Both the position numbers and the translations under genes were made by a program. Positions 10,974 to 23,596 of a DNA stretch of 64,000 bases are shown here, in pieces. Where the stretch lies: NCBI RefSeq assembly GCF_047496725.1, contig NC_132970.1:404501-468500 (forward strand), in the 5' to 3' direction. The notes under the pieces are model-generated. The model made no database searches, was not told the origin of the DNA, and was given only the letters and a program-made list of their open reading frames with translations. The stretch comes from Anoplolepis gracilipes. Lineage: Eukaryota; Arthropoda; Insecta; Hymenoptera; Formicidae. Numbering within the stretch: position 1 is the stretch's first letter; every line of letters starts with the position of its first letter.

Positions 10974-12655
10974 AATTAATAAACTTCTCACAAAAATTAG
11001 GTGAACAGTTTTTCTCAAAAAAAAAAAAAAAAAAAATCGGCAAAATTCAGCCAGCTATAATTACGTTAAATATAAACGAAATTTAAATAAAAAAAAAAGA
11101 GATTTAAAGCTTAACATCTGTACTTTCAAAAGATTGCTATTATTTTGGTGTTTCTGTGTCTTTGGTAATTTTTGCATATATAAAATTACGAGCTGTACAA
11201 AATGGAAAACTTTTTCACTTTGTGGGTTTGTCACATGTCAAAAAAAAAAAAAAAAATCTGCGAAAATTTTTGATTTCCTAATGTGAGCTTAGTTTTTTTC
11301 CCTACAAAATCAGTTTTTTTAAAAATATTTTTAAGATTTTTTGTTACTGAGTTATTGGGGATTAAATAAAAAAATGAACATTTTGACTTTGATTGCTTAT
11401 AATATATTATATTATCCGTTAAAAATCATAGTACCGTAATTAAAAAAAATTAAAGCTGAAATTTTTCTTTATCAAACGGTGTAATTGCTAAATTTTTAAA
11501 AAATATATATAGACGTAATGCAAATGGATAAAAATAACGTAAGCGATTTTCTGTTTTTTTATTTTGATAGACAATTCTAGAGAATTGTGTAGAACAATAA
11601 AAAATCTATTCTACATATTTCTTCATGTTTTTTTGTACTTTTAAATATCCTGAATTTGAAAAAAATTTATCGAACAGTTATGAGATTTCTTTCATGATAA
11701 CTATTATAGTTTTATAAAGCAAAACGTACAAAAAATTGCAAAATTGTTTAATTCAGAAAAAATACCAAATAAAATTTAATTATCGTTAAAAATATTTTCA
11801 GTGTACTAACACTTTTACTAACAATAAGTATCAACAAGAACCAAGTCAATGAATTGCACTAAAAATTAATTTTTTAACAAACTGAATTTTATTTTCCATT
11901 TTTTACTATACTTCACAATTTCTTGTATGTACATTTTGTTCCATAAACCATAGTCGCCGTGAAAAAAAATTTTATAAAAATTTTTTTCAAATGTATGGTA
12001 CTTAAAAATATGATAAAAAAAAAAAGGTAAAAAAATAAACCTTTTTGTTGTTTTACTCAATTCTAGATCATAATAAAAAAGGAAAATATTGCTAATTTTT
12101 ACGTTATTTTTATCTACTTTCATTATGTCTATATGTTTTTTTTTTTAATTGAGCAATTATTTCATTCAATAGAGAAAAGTTTCAGCTTTAAGAATCTGTT
12201 TTTCTTTTAATTACTGTATTATGATTTTTAACAATTATGAGCAATCAAAGTTAAAATTTTTTATTTAATACTCATTTTTTAATTCGCGATAACTCAATAA
12301 CAAAAAATTTTAGACATTTAAGAAAACCAAGTTTGTGGGACAAACTTTAAGCTTTTACATTAGGAAATCGAAAATTTTTGCAGATTTTTATTGGACATGT
12401 GATAGATCTATAAAGTGAGAAGAAAATTTCCCATTTTGTCCAGTAAGTAGTTTTATATATGTATGTAAAAATTACCAAACTCATAGAAACGCAATAATGG
12501 CGACTTTTTGAAAGTAGAGATTTTTAACTTTAAAACTCTTTTTCGGGTTTAAATTTGTTCATTTTTTTCAAAGTTATAATTAACTGAATTTGGCTCATTT
12601 AAAAAAAAATGAGGCACGTTTTCCTCTAATTTTTGTAAGAGTTTATTATGGATAT
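10974..12655. mobile_element. Large foldback element with arms over 550 bp
   Basis: The left arm (about 10974-11640) is inverted in the right arm (about 11980-12655). The outer ends pair ACAAAAATTAGG with CTAATTTTTGT. Inner pairs include AATTTTTGCATATATAAAAT with ATATATGTATGTAAAAATT, AAATTTTTGATTTCCTAATG with CATTAGGAAATCGAAAATTT, and ATAAAAATAACGTAA with TTACGTTATTTTTAT. The arms match approximately, with many small indels, and the element is very AT-rich. No transposase ORF is visible. Similarity may extend slightly beyond the stated ends. Blocks GAGTTATTG and TTTGATTGCTTATAA also occur in the element at 1888-3027. Confidence 0.75.
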
Positions 12656-13729
12656 TTGGAATCATTTTGTGTTATAATATACGTTGAAAAACAATATTGT
12701 GTGAGTAATGCACGTAACAGAATTTTGTAGGGAAATAAAATGCAGAACGCAAAAAGTATAAAATGAAAAAAAAATTAGTTACTTTTGTTAAAACTGCATA
12801 TATGTTTATGTACATCTGATACAATATTCGCGAATCCAATAATTCGAGATTAAAATAGAAAATAATTTATACTCACCAGTACACAACGGACAACAATAAA
12901 GTTTTAGTAAACAATTTTGATCTGTAAAATATAAATAAACCTAAATTAGATATACATTATATTAAATGTAATGAATATTTTAAAAAGTCCTTATATTACG
13001 CGCAGTTAAATTGTTATTCTTTAAATAAATATTTAATAAAAAGTTATATAATTTCTGAAAAATATTTTTAGATATAAACTTTTTATAAGTTATAATATGT
13101 GAGAAATATATAAAAATATAAAAAATATATTTATTACATAAATAATCAAAATAATTATAAATCTTAAATAATGTTGAAATATTTGTTATATATATGTACG
13201 TAAAAATATTAATTATATTAATATTAATATGTTATTATATATAATCTTAAGCATTGTAGAATTAGAAATAAAAATTATATAATGTAAAATAAATCGCAAA
13301 AATAAGTAATTCCATCATATAGTATATACATATATACATAAAGATTTAAAAAGATACACTTAACGCGAGATGCTACCGCGTCTCTTGATCAAATTATAAA
13401 GTAAAATAGATTATGATTGATTATGATGAAATTGTTTACCTCATTTGCATCGCTATCGTCTAATACCTTCTCAAATCTTATTATTCTGTTCCCTAAGAAC
13501 ATTAACTCGCAGAAACCACCTATAATTAAAGGCTGTCGAATCTTAAGAATCGTAGGAAATAATGGCGTTTCACATTTGTTCGTACTTGTGGCAATTCTTA
13601 TTTGAGAAGATAATGCGGCACTATCTATTCGTATTTTGTGACGAGACTGACAAGACGATACTTACGTTCAAGGAACATTTCATAAAATTATTATATATTA
13701 TATATTATCATATGCTTCGAAGCTTTCGA
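12656..13729. other. Very AT-rich noncoding stretch
   Basis: Nothing identifiable. The only open frame of note (around 13417-13605) is short and low-complexity. Confidence 0.6.
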
Positions 13730-13900
13730 TTGACCAATAGGAGCAAAGAAATCTTTCACCCTCTTCGTTCTTAACCAATCAAATGGTGCGACACTTTGGC
13801 AGTGCACTCGACATGAAATATATTCCATGCTATTGCTGACGCACTGTCTTACCTTTATATATATTTTGCGCTACTCGGTTGTGAATAAAATATATCTCTA
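13730..13900 (+). promoter_or_regulatory. Promoter-like CCAAT/TATA arrangement
   Basis: Two CCAAT motifs (GACCAATAGG at 13730-13739 and AACCAATCAA at about 13774-13783) precede a TTTATATATATTTT box near 13855-13868. Spacing suits a polymerase II core promoter, with a start expected around 13890. The following 550 bases are more GC-rich and end in a candidate splice donor at 14444. An LTR-like origin is possible, since AATAAA (about 13887) lies just after the TATA box. I found no second copy of this block. Confidence 0.25.
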
Positions 13901-13939
13901 CTTTCTGCTCTGTAGAAGTGAATCTTGCATGAACGTCGG

Positions 13940-14010
13940 AAGTATCGAATAAAGTGCCGGGCGATCATTTTACCGTATCATTTAACGCGTACCACCGTCA
14001 TTAATCGCGT
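13940..14010 (+). repeat. Partial GTGCCGGGCGAT repeat (related to 6600/7248)
   Basis: GTATCGAATAAAGTGCCGGGCGATCATTTT follows the same motif order as the repeats at 6600 and 7248 (GAGTGCCGAAT, then GGGCGAT, then T-rich, then ATTTA), with the spacer between the two motifs deleted. The similarity is short and judged by eye. Confidence 0.35.
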
Positions 14011-14082
14011 TTTCGCGATCGACATCGCGATCAGATATTTATCGTTACATCATCATCCATCCAAATGAATTTCGAGAAATTT

Positions 14083-14297
14083 TGGTATATTTTTTCATCC
14101 GAAACAAAGCGTCGCGATAAGCGCAACAGGACTTGACATGTTTCATCAACATTTATTTTTTATCCGCTAAAATTGCGCGTATTTCGGGAGTACCGAGTGA
14201 TATATTTTCTTGTCCGAAAGGGAAAGCGTCGCGACAGACGGGACTGTGACATGTTTTTATCTTCTAAAATCGCGCGTATTTCGGGAATGAAATGTAT
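14083..14297 (+). repeat. Tandem duplication, about 115 bp unit
   Basis: Two direct units begin at 14083 (TGGTATATTTTTTCATCCG) and 14198 (TGATATATTTTCTTGTCCG). Each continues through AAAGCGTCGCGA, GACATGTTT and AAATYGCGCGTATTTCGGG. The second unit is shorter by about 20 bases. Confidence 0.7.
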
Positions 14298-14331
14298 CAG
14301 GCGAATATCGTTTTGGTGAGGGAAAATTCAG

Positions 14332-14443
14332 CAAACTTGTGTGTTTCTACAAAAAAGCAGGAAGAATCAGATTAGAACGATATTTGATCTGGAGTTGGAT
14401 GACGTAACGACATTATTGGCCAGACGGGACGTCATCTATTTAT
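14332..14443 (+). other. Possible exon end with GTGAGT donor (weak)
   Basis: A segment open in one frame from 14320 ends at TTTAT followed by GTGAGTT (14444), a good splice donor. Translation would give DLELDDVTTLLARRDVIYL near the donor. An ATTCAG at 14326-14331 could be an acceptor. I do not recognise the peptide, and no matching exons are visible. Confidence 0.15.
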
Positions 14444-14512
14444 GTGAGTTAAACTTTTTTACTAACACGAAGAATGATATGTATATTCGAAATTTAACAT
14501 ATGAATATTTGA

Positions 14513-15024
14513 TATACAGAGTGTCTGGAAAATCACCTGCAATACTTTGGGAAGTGATTTGGGAGGCAAAAAGAAGGAAAAAAGCTATAAAAACATAGAT
14601 CCGGAAATAAGTCATTTCCGAGTTATAGCCATTTTTATGTTAAACATCGTAATTTATTTTTCATAATCTCATAGTCATAATAATCATAATTTATTTCATA
14701 ATATTTTAACATAAATAACTTCATTTCAGACTAATTTAACGTTACTCGAGCACCACGTAGTGGCATAGTCCGCTTGCCATTCCTCCTTTTCAATTTTTAT
14801 TTTTTTTTAATTTTTCATTTTTATTACAATAATTTTTATAAAAATATAATATTTTTATAACATTATAATAATTTTTATAAAAATAAATTATGATGTTTTT
14901 AACATAAAAGTAGCTATAACTCGAAAACGACTCATTTCCAAGACTTATGTTCATATTAGCCTTTCTTCTTCTTTTTCGGTCACTTTCCGAAAGACTGCGG
15001 GTGATTTTCCGAAAACTCTGTATA
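14513..15024. mobile_element. MITE with TATACAGAGT...GGAAAATCACC termini
   Basis: The outer arms are inverted repeats. The left reads TATACAGAGT then TGGAAAATCACCTGCA, and the right ends TGCGGGTGATTTTCCGA then ACTCTGTATA. Further inside, GAGTTATAGCCATTTTTATG pairs with CATAAAAGTAGCTATAACTC. A non-repeated centre at about 14724-14790 contains GAGCACCACGTAGTGGCATA. The flanking bases are TA. No ORF. A related half copy lies at 36000-36321 in the opposite orientation. Confidence 0.8.
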
Positions 15025-15425
15025 TGCTGACACTTATTAATCTACAATCTATTAAGCACGATTTCTAATTAATAAAAGAGACTGCAATAAAAAGACGTCA
15101 TAAGATAAATACAATATTTTTTTAGCCGGATTTCCGAACTGCGCAATTAATTTTAAGCAAAAGCATATCGATTAATATGTTACTAATTTATTGGACGATT
15201 AATATGGGAATAATCAATATATTTTGCGACGCGATGTACTTGCATTTTATTTACGGACAAGGTAGAAAGAGCGTTTTGACGAGCTGGATAGCTATAAAAG
15301 GTTATGATTCCCATGAGATTTTCAACAGCAACACGCGAAAAATTTGCGTTTTGCTCGTTACTGTGAAACAAACTAGAATTGTCACGTGCGATGTTGCGTT
15401 ATACACAGTATTAATTAGGGTCTAC
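15025..15425. other. Noncoding spacer
   Basis: AT-rich. One 96-codon open frame crosses it, but it has no recognisable features. Confidence 0.5.
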
Positions 15426-15760
15426 TATTATATGTTTAAACGAAAACATGTTTATACGTATGTATAATTAGCATATCCGTTTATTAGAAACGTTTTTTCG
15501 AATACACGTGTTTCAAATATTATATGTTTAAACGAAAATACGTTTACACGTATATTTAGCTAGCACATTCATTTATTAGAAATAACATTTTTACATATGT
15601 TTTCTCGTTTATCACACGTTTATACGTTTCGTTTAAACGTAATAAATAATAATGAACTTAAACGTGTAAACATTTTCTTAAAAGTAAACTTTTTTTTTTT
15701 TCTGGAAGTGAATGTAAACGGATAAACGTTTAATGTTTACACATGTATATTCGAAAAACG
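15426..15760. repeat. 92 bp tandem duplication plus cluster of GTTTAAAC/TGTTTAC motifs
   Basis: TATATGTTTAAACGAAAA at 15429 is repeated at 15521 with a period of 92. Each unit then runs through CGTTTA or TGTTTATACG, ATTAG, and CATTYATTTATTAGAAA. Downstream, variants continue to 15760: CGTTTATACG, CGTTTAAACG, GTGTAAACA, GTAAACGG and TGTTTACACA. Several match the forkhead core (TGTTTAC or GTAAACA). The density suggests either a decaying minisatellite or a factor-binding cluster. Confidence 0.6.
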
Positions 15761-15822
15761 GAATAAAATCAAGAGTTAGTTAAAATTGTTGTTATCGTTT
15801 TACAGAATTAACTGCGCGATGT

Positions 15823-15824
<2 letters not shown>

Positions 15825-15857
<33 letters not shown>
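15825..15857. repeat. (GA)n microsatellite
   Basis: Pure GA dinucleotide. Confidence 0.95.
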
Positions 15858-15860
<3 letters not shown>

Positions 15861-16358
15861 TTCGTGCTTCCCGCGGAAACAGGGGGAAGAATAGGAGGGA
15901 GGGAGGGAGCAGGCAGGAGAAACGTTGCATGCCTAATCAGACAACGACGGCAGACAGTGCTTTATGCGTTCGCTCCATCTGCAGATTTCCGTTTAATAAC
16001 GTCATCTGTATGCAGGAGTACATTATCTTTAGCCGTCTCTTACCCCCCGCTTTCTCTCGCGTGTGTTTCTCTCCCCCTCCCCGCCCCTCGCCCCCGTTGA
16101 AGGATTCCCGTGCATTTGTACGCGGCTTCTTTTCCCGCGACGATTTAGCGGTGGTTGTTCAACGTGCTCGTTAAGCCCTACTTTCGACGATTCATCTTCG
16201 AGGCTTGTCGAATTAGTTTCGTGATTTTCGCCATAATGCGATTTTCGAAGGAATCGAGTATGGGAAACGGAGAAATAATTAGCATTCTCAAATGTTTCTC
16301 TAATGTTAAGTTAAAAATATCGTTATTTTTTTATTATTACTGTGTATATTATATCTCT

Positions 16359-16362
<4 letters not shown>
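15858..16362. other. GC-richer noncoding island between GA and CT tracts
   Basis: This purine- then pyrimidine-skewed sequence includes CTCCCCCTCCCCGCCCC near 16071-16088. It is open in several frames because it is GC-rich, without protein-like content. It could be a regulatory island. Confidence 0.4.
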
Positions 16363-16420
<58 letters not shown>

Positions 16421-16428
16421 CTCTCTTT
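16363..16428. repeat. (CT)n microsatellite
   Basis: TC dinucleotide tract with one CG interruption near its end. Confidence 0.95.
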
Positions 16429-19400
16429 CTTATTTCTAGATAAAAATGTACAGTGAAATGAAGCATTTATAATTCAATATATTATTTATATATTTAATAA
16501 CATGGTATATTTAGTAATACGGTCCTGAAAATTTATTAATATTTTTCTCATTAATTTATTCATATTTGGTCGGTGAGCTTTTTAACTTTATCATAAATTT
16601 TGATATAAAATCTATGAGTTTTGCTTATCTTGTCGTATATATACATAAATAATAAAGTAATTCTAATAAAAATGAAATAATTCGCGAAAAAAATAAAAAA
16701 TTTATTAAATTTGGAAAACTTATTTCTTTTTTAAATTAACATTACAAGATTTATGTGAGAGGTACACGAATTATTCACTGCGTTTTATTCTACGTGACGT
16801 TTTGTAATCTTCTCGTTGAACTTAACAGAAACATGTAATAAATTAGTATTACGATACCTTCTTTTTAAAAAAGAATATCTGTTTTTCTTCATGTCTGTGT
16901 GTTTAACTTTAGAAAAAAAGTACAGGGAACTCTTCTATATAAGAAGGTTCCCAGCCTGATATCGACTACGTTGACGACCGCGGGACTATGTCTACATAGA
17001 CGAGCTAAATCTTGGTCTTAACCCTCGCTTGCCCTTGTCAAAATATGTATGTCGGGGTAAGTTCCGTGCCTACGATCTTAATCCGACGGTTATCCGGCGC
17101 CGGTAATTTACGTGAATCGGTAGCTGCGACGATACTGTGTTTGTTCTCAAAAGGCATCTTTAAGCGAACACGATATGATAATTAATACGTTAAAACTTTA
17201 ATAATATACTATATTAAATAGCAATCAAATAAACGAATTTCATTTGAATTATCAATGATATCATGTGCTCATTCAATCATTGTTAATAACAAAAAAATAA
17301 ATAAAATAGTAAATATGTTGTTACAATTTGATTGATGGAATTTAGAGTTGACATATCGCGATATATTTTACAATCCTAGTCACAGTTTTTACATTTTTAA
17401 CGCTTTACATCTGCTATTATGTTTTGAACATTTAATATGCTATATAACTGTTTTATTTTTCCCATTTCTCTTGAATGTGTACTTTTGATCTCTCTGTAGG
17501 ATAAACTTCGATAGCAAAATTACAGTGATTCGCGAATAACATTTGTACGAAATGACATTCGTGTTTTATATCGGATATCGCGCACTTTCGTTAAGATGAG
17601 CCAAAGTTATCTTAATAGGTCCTTTTCATTTTGCGCACAATGGCCCAGCGTATCGCAATTTTATGTCAGATTTTACTTGCAGTCGCGAAAGAAAGTATAT
17701 CAGAGCTACATTGTCACAGATATTACTAAATTAGAGATTACGAAAAACTACTAAAAAGAATTGTCGCTTGTTTCATTCGAAAGATTAAATTCAAAATGTA
17801 TATTTTTTTTAATTGTCAAAAGTGTACAAAAATCTTAATTCTAATTTTATTTTAAAACTTCAATTAGAGAATAAATGTTAATTGGAGGGAAATTAGTTAC
17901 ATGTTTTTGCTACAGATACTTATAAAATAAAACTTGTAAAATAAAATAAAATTAAACGTTACAAAGTAACGAGACGTCGACTTTAAAACGGCAAAAAGAA
18001 TCGGCGGATAAAAGAAAGCCCTGGGAACATTGTACATAACATTGCGCGTACATACGACTGCGATTTCCGCGTCTAACGTGCCACTAAACTTAACAGCAGT
18101 CATTCCTTGACGATTTCTGCGCTTGACGAAATCTGCCGCGCGAAATTTACACGCCGTTAACCTTTTCTATGTGTTCCTCTTTTTCATGTGAACGCGCTCG
18201 AGACGCCCGTCGTCGTCGTCGTAGGGGATTCGATACGCCGTTATCGTCGCTCAAGATCTTGCACATGAACAGGGTGCGCGTAAATTTGCCTTCCGAAAAA
18301 TCGTGATATTCCCTTTTTCTTTCTTCTTTTTTTTTCCATTGAAACACTTTATCGGAGATAGTCGCGAGCTTTAAACTTAGCCGACACGATGCTTTAGTGA
18401 AGAAATATTGCAGACGACTTGAACACAATGAATATGATTACGAGAAATAATTTAATTCCTTTCCAAAAAAAATTCGCGCGAAACCTGGAACTCGAATATA
18501 TCGAAGTATTGGAGCCTCTTTTCGGCGATGCTAATTGGATATTTCGTTCGTGTGCGCTGTGATTTGCTTCATTCGTGTCGCTTATAGCTGTCCAATTGGG
18601 CTTTGTGAACTTGGCACCCGACTTGCAGCAATCTTTTTTTTTAATTATTTTTCGAAAGATTTTTGTATGTAGTTGCATGCGCGTTTTTTAATAGCGTACA
18701 AAGGATATGTATCTAAGGATGGGTTGTTCCTTCGCCTATTATTTTTAAACACACACACAAAATAAATGGCGCGTGTTTATAATATTCTAGTTAGTAAAAA
18801 AAAAAAAAAAATATATATACATTACAATGTACATATTTTTTGACAAAATAATTTTTTAAATTTTGATACGTCGAGTTTTGGAAGCTTTTTGCGAGTTCAT
18901 TTTCTGTAGGAATCATCGAAACTAGAGGAATCCGCTCTATCGGGAGTCGGGCGCAATATTTTGACAATGAGTAATGACAATTTGACAAGTGCGACACGTG
19001 CTTTTAATTCACGACAGGCCCGGTGGTGCCAGAGATTCGTATTTCGCGCACCACTTAATCGATAAATTATTGAGGGATCCATGGAACTCGAGAGTGGTTT
19101 CGCGTTATTCACCGATTGCTACACCGTCGCTAGTGTGTATAAAAAAAAATGCGGTAGAGAGACACGATTTTATGGCACACCTGCGATTTGTTTTTCTGTT
19201 TAATGCACACGCGCGTTACTTCCATATAACACATCGGGAATTTTATCTTTCGACGATGGGTTTTGCACGATCGATGCTTCGATCGGAACGATCGGTCGCA
19301 AATGTGTCGCGCGACTATTATAGATCGCTTTCAGGAAATACGGTAGTTCGTCTTGCAGGAATTGATATTGCTGCGATTTATCACAGCACATACAGCAGAA

Positions 19401-20149
19401 CATTGACTTTATTGTTTGCTTTCTCATATTTATTTTTTTCCATGTCGTAGTTTCTCCTTTTCCCTGGAGTTATATAAACCAAATTAATGTGATAAATTTT
19501 AGCTATAATTAATTATGCAACATATACGAATTTAGTTATTTACTCGAAAAAGTATACATCAATAAATAGAATTAATTATGCACATAGGGGAGTATAGACA
19601 ATATATTGCTCCCTATTTATCCTATATAAATATAAGTCTTGTTAAATTTAGCACGCTAAATAGAGATTCGGCAGCTCATATGCGTTCATATCCACATCCT
19701 TTGATATACGTTATTTACATCGTGGCTACGCGCAAATATCGGCATTGCTATTCCTATTTGCTTTCCGTTTGTCAATCTGCGCGAACGATGGACCATTACG
19801 CGCATCGGTTACAGCCGGCGTATTAATTGCTTAGAAATGAAATTACAATGCGATAGTCCGTGAACGATATAAACACATTTCCTATTAATCTGATTGTAAG
19901 GATATCCGATTAATGATCAATGTTCTATGTCGATTGGACAATTATTGATATTCGCGTTAAAACAAAAATTACTATTACATTATGTAGGTGATATAAAAAT
20001 ATTTTTATTATTCAAAGATTTAATATAAAATAAAAAAAACATATATTCTAGCGGTAAAGTAATAGGAATAATTAATAGTGTCACAATTTTTTGCATAGCA
20101 TCTATATTTCACACACAGGTGATTGTCGCATGTACGACAATTAATATTA
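16429..20149. other. Noncoding stretch with one small GC island
   Basis: Mostly AT-rich. From about 16920 to 17110 there is a more balanced segment with a hairpin-forming GGGAAC...GTTCCC (about 16925-16952) and GGGGTAAGTTCC (17054-17065), which looks like a splice donor without an attached ORF. Between 18130 and 19450 base composition is also more balanced. The longest open frame there (18989-19450, 153 codons, no ATG-proximal signals) does not resemble a known protein. Confidence 0.5.
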
Positions 20150-20250
20150 CACAGGGTGTTCTAGACTTAACCAAAAAATAGTTTAGCAACTAAATATTTT
20201 TTTTACACTCGATCTGAGGGAGGAGTATCCTGTATAATTAATTGTTGTAC
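20150..20250 (+). repeat. Candidate dispersed-repeat end (ACACAGGGTGTTCTAG)
   Basis: The segment begins with ACACAGGGTGTTCTAGAC, followed by an A/T-rich run and GATCTGAGGGAGGAGTATCC. This layout resembles the termini of widespread arthropod interspersed repeats. I found no inverted partner end inside the window, so it would be a fragment. Confidence 0.3.
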
Positions 20251-21791
20251 ATACGAGAAGCAGCGATTAATTTTACATGAAATATAGATTCTAAAAGCGA
20301 ACAGCTCTTTTTCTGTCAAATGATGTATGGCGGGAAATAAATTAAAGGCCATCTCTTGATTGCTCTTCTCATCCGTGACTTAGAATGAATCGCATTCTTT
20401 CGCTATATCGTCTATCGGTTCGAGACGAACAGGACTAATTTGAAAATAGAAATGACACCCACAACTGCGTTCCAGTCAGCCAAAGGAATCTCTTTATTAC
20501 ATAGCACGCCGTAGAGTATTGCGCGATGAGGAATGCCCATCTTTTTAACGATAATGACGATGTTCCGGATACCGGATGTTCGATCGAAGGAAGCCGTTCA
20601 CCAAGACAACTGCGTTTCGCAGATATGTATGTAGTTCATGAAGCATTATCGGTTGATCTTCAACGCGCGCGCGTTTAATGAAGAAATGATGCGTTCCGAA
20701 GAGCCGATTTATCTCGCTTCGCGTTTACACTAATTTTCAAATGGCCATAATCGTCCATAATATATCTGCCATGCATTATTATCGTTCGATCGGAATTATC
20801 ATTCGGAGTTCGCGAATAAACAGCTCGTATACAAGGCAGCTCTAATCGACCAAATTTATTTTCAGCAACAGCTGATTCTATAAATAATTGAAATGGTTAT
20901 TTACAAATTTATTTTTAACAAATGTTTATAGAATGAAAAATTACTGATTCATTCATATTATTTTTCACATATACAAAATACTTTTGCGAGACTTATTATT
21001 GTATTATTTATTTATTCTTCATCTTCAATTAACTACAGTGTTATTTTTGATTCTTATCTTTTTTCCGCTCCCTCTTCCACTATTTATAAATAATAGATTT
21101 GGACAAAGCATTGATAAGAACAGTTTTATATAAATGTTTTATACGTTAAAGGAATCATCGAATTGCACATTTCCCTTCATGGAACAATTATATTTTATTA
21201 TATTGGCGACCCCAAAGATGAACTTCCCATAATTCGATAATAGCTAGCTTCCTCTCAAACTTTTCTCTCTGGTTGACGAGTTTGTCTTATTTTATCTTTT
21301 TTCTGTCAGCATCTCTTGCTCAACTCGTTTATCGCGTCAGCGTGCTAGCGATCGCTCCCCTCTTTTTTATCAAATTACGACGAGAAACGTTAATTAATCG
21401 ATGCTTTCTTTGATTAATAATACAGCTGTATATAAAATCTTATCATGAAAATTTTTATCAGACACTTGGTCGTTCGGGTAAGATCGCGAAGCTTATAGAT
21501 GAGTTTACTTGGTTATCGTGTGTCAGGTGTAATGTATCATTCGTTTACTTTCGATGCTTTATCATCATGTTCAAAAAGTGGAAAATTTAAGATGTTTTTT
21601 TTTGTAAATTTGAAATTTACTCCACGTTCGGAGACTTTCACAGAAAATAAATCAATTCTTTCGTACACATATTTTGAAATTTATTATAATATTTTTTTAA
21701 TGTCAAACTAGTGATGACATATATATAATTTACATGTAAAATTAAAAAAAATTTAATGTTGAATTTTATTTAAAAAAAAGAACTAAATTAT
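20251..21791. other. Noncoding stretch
   Basis: No gene was recognised. A CpG-rich piece at about 20500-20720 has GCGCGCGCG and several homeodomain-like TAAT cores nearby, but nothing decisive. Confidence 0.5.
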
Positions 21792-21811
21792 TACACACAC
21801 ACACACACACA

Positions 21812-21863
<52 letters not shown>
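21792..21863. repeat. (CA)n(TA)n compound microsatellite
   Basis: An AC tract of about 19 bases is followed by about 50 bases of AT. Confidence 0.95.
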
Positions 21864-21865
<2 letters not shown>

Positions 21866-23596
21866 ATAATTATATATTATATTTTTATAAATAAGACACA
21901 GATAAAATTATGTAATATTTGTATTTTTTAATATGTAATAATTTTTTCAATGAGCGCAGTCTCGTATAAAACTAGAGTTTTTTATTTTTTTCTTATCGTT
22001 AGTTGTCATATCTTTAGCTTTTTCCGTGTTATGGTATTTTTACTGAAATTGTATTCAAAATTTAAGTCGCGGAGTTTTGTGATGTCGTTTTTAGGTACAT
22101 TATCGCCAGAATATTCACGAAAATTCACTTGCATATGAAGAAAGTAGTACGGAGAAGATTGAGAAACTTGTAATCCAATTTTTATCATCGTACACGTAAT
22201 GAAAGAGAAAGAGAGAGAGAGAGAGAGAGAAACGGCCGTCGCTTTTTTCCGCGAGTCTTTCACTTTTTCGCGCAATTTCAGCAACTGTGAAAAAGAATTC
22301 TGAATATGTTCATTATATTACAGCACGAGATGGAAATGTAATGTTAAACGTCTCGCAAATTAATAGAAACTCTTCTCGGTTCTTATTTCTGTCACTCTAT
22401 ACAGTATTACAGTATTTAACAAGCATTTTCAATTTTTAAAGCGACGTATCCTTTCAACACATTATATCTCTATAAAGATTCACAATTTTATAGGAAAGAC
22501 TAAGTACACAAAGTGCATCGCTTTTTTCGAATCGTTATCGTTCTTGCAATCAAGTAATTACATACTTACATCAAAGGCTATAGACGGGTCAGAAAATCGA
22601 ATTGCGTTGCACAGATATATGTGCAACTAAACTAGAAGTTTTAATAAATTACTGAAAGAATAAGGCTCTATAAATGTTTATCAACAAGAAATTTAGAAAT
22701 CTAGCGTATAAACATATTTTACTTGGTGTATTTACCAAGAAATAGATTCTCATTTTTGAGAATTCTATAAAACCCCTTTTTACCGCCTTAAAGAGACGTA
22801 GACGAGAAAAATAAAAGTTTTAAACTAAAATTTAATAAAGAAGGTGATTTTTAGAAATTGTTTCTTTAAATAAATATTATCAGGAAACATTTATCTTCAA
22901 AATTGAATATTAATATTTAATTAATATTAATAATATTTAATATAAACAATAATTTATTTTTCATGAGATGTGTGTATGCTAAAGTTGATAGAGAGAAATT
23001 GACTGTAGAGAAAAAATTGTTATATATATTGTAGTTTTAGAGAAGAATTCCTCTAGATCACTTAAACTTTTTGCCGGTGAACGCTTTCACGATTTTCTGT
23101 CGATCAACAGTTTGAGTGTTTGAGAAGCGACGCATAACTTCATGCGGTAGAATAAATAGCATAGTAATTACCGAGTAAAATGGAATTCAGTTCGTAGTGT
23201 TTATCTTTCGTGTAACAATGCCGCGCATCTCGCGACGGACAGATCTATACCTATTTTGACGTAATACCATTCGCGAGTACGGCGGGAATTGACGACACCT
23301 CCGAGACGATTCGAAGAATCTGAGTAGTATAACCGTTCCTGAGTACAACAGTACTTATGCGACAATTCGAAGACAGGGTAGCTTCTTCCGTGTAATTATG
23401 TGCAGGTTGTAACGAACGAACCGAATAATTGCTCTTTCTTAAGACTCCCGAGTAGCCGTCGAGAAACTCTGAATTGACGGTGGCAACAACCATAACTGCA
23501 GTAGGAATAAGAACCAAGTCATTATTGCTCTCTCTTTTTATTTATCTCGCATTGTCTGTTTCTTTTTTTTTTTTTTTTTTTTTCTATTAGGCGTAA
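21864..23596. other. Noncoding stretch with a short (GA)n tract
   Basis: AT-rich. It contains GA repeats at 22201-22231 and a poly(T) run near 23562-23583. No gene was recognised. The GC-balanced part at 23040-23520 has no protein-like frame. Confidence 0.5.

Noticed and set aside
18989..19450. 153-codon frame on the + strand
   Set aside because: No recognisable domain, no splice or promoter context, and overlapping frames on the other strand. Compatible with chance in balanced composition.
20415..20430. GGTTCGAGAC as a tRNA B box
   Set aside because: No A box at the right distance and no cloverleaf could be drawn. I found no tRNA gene in the window.
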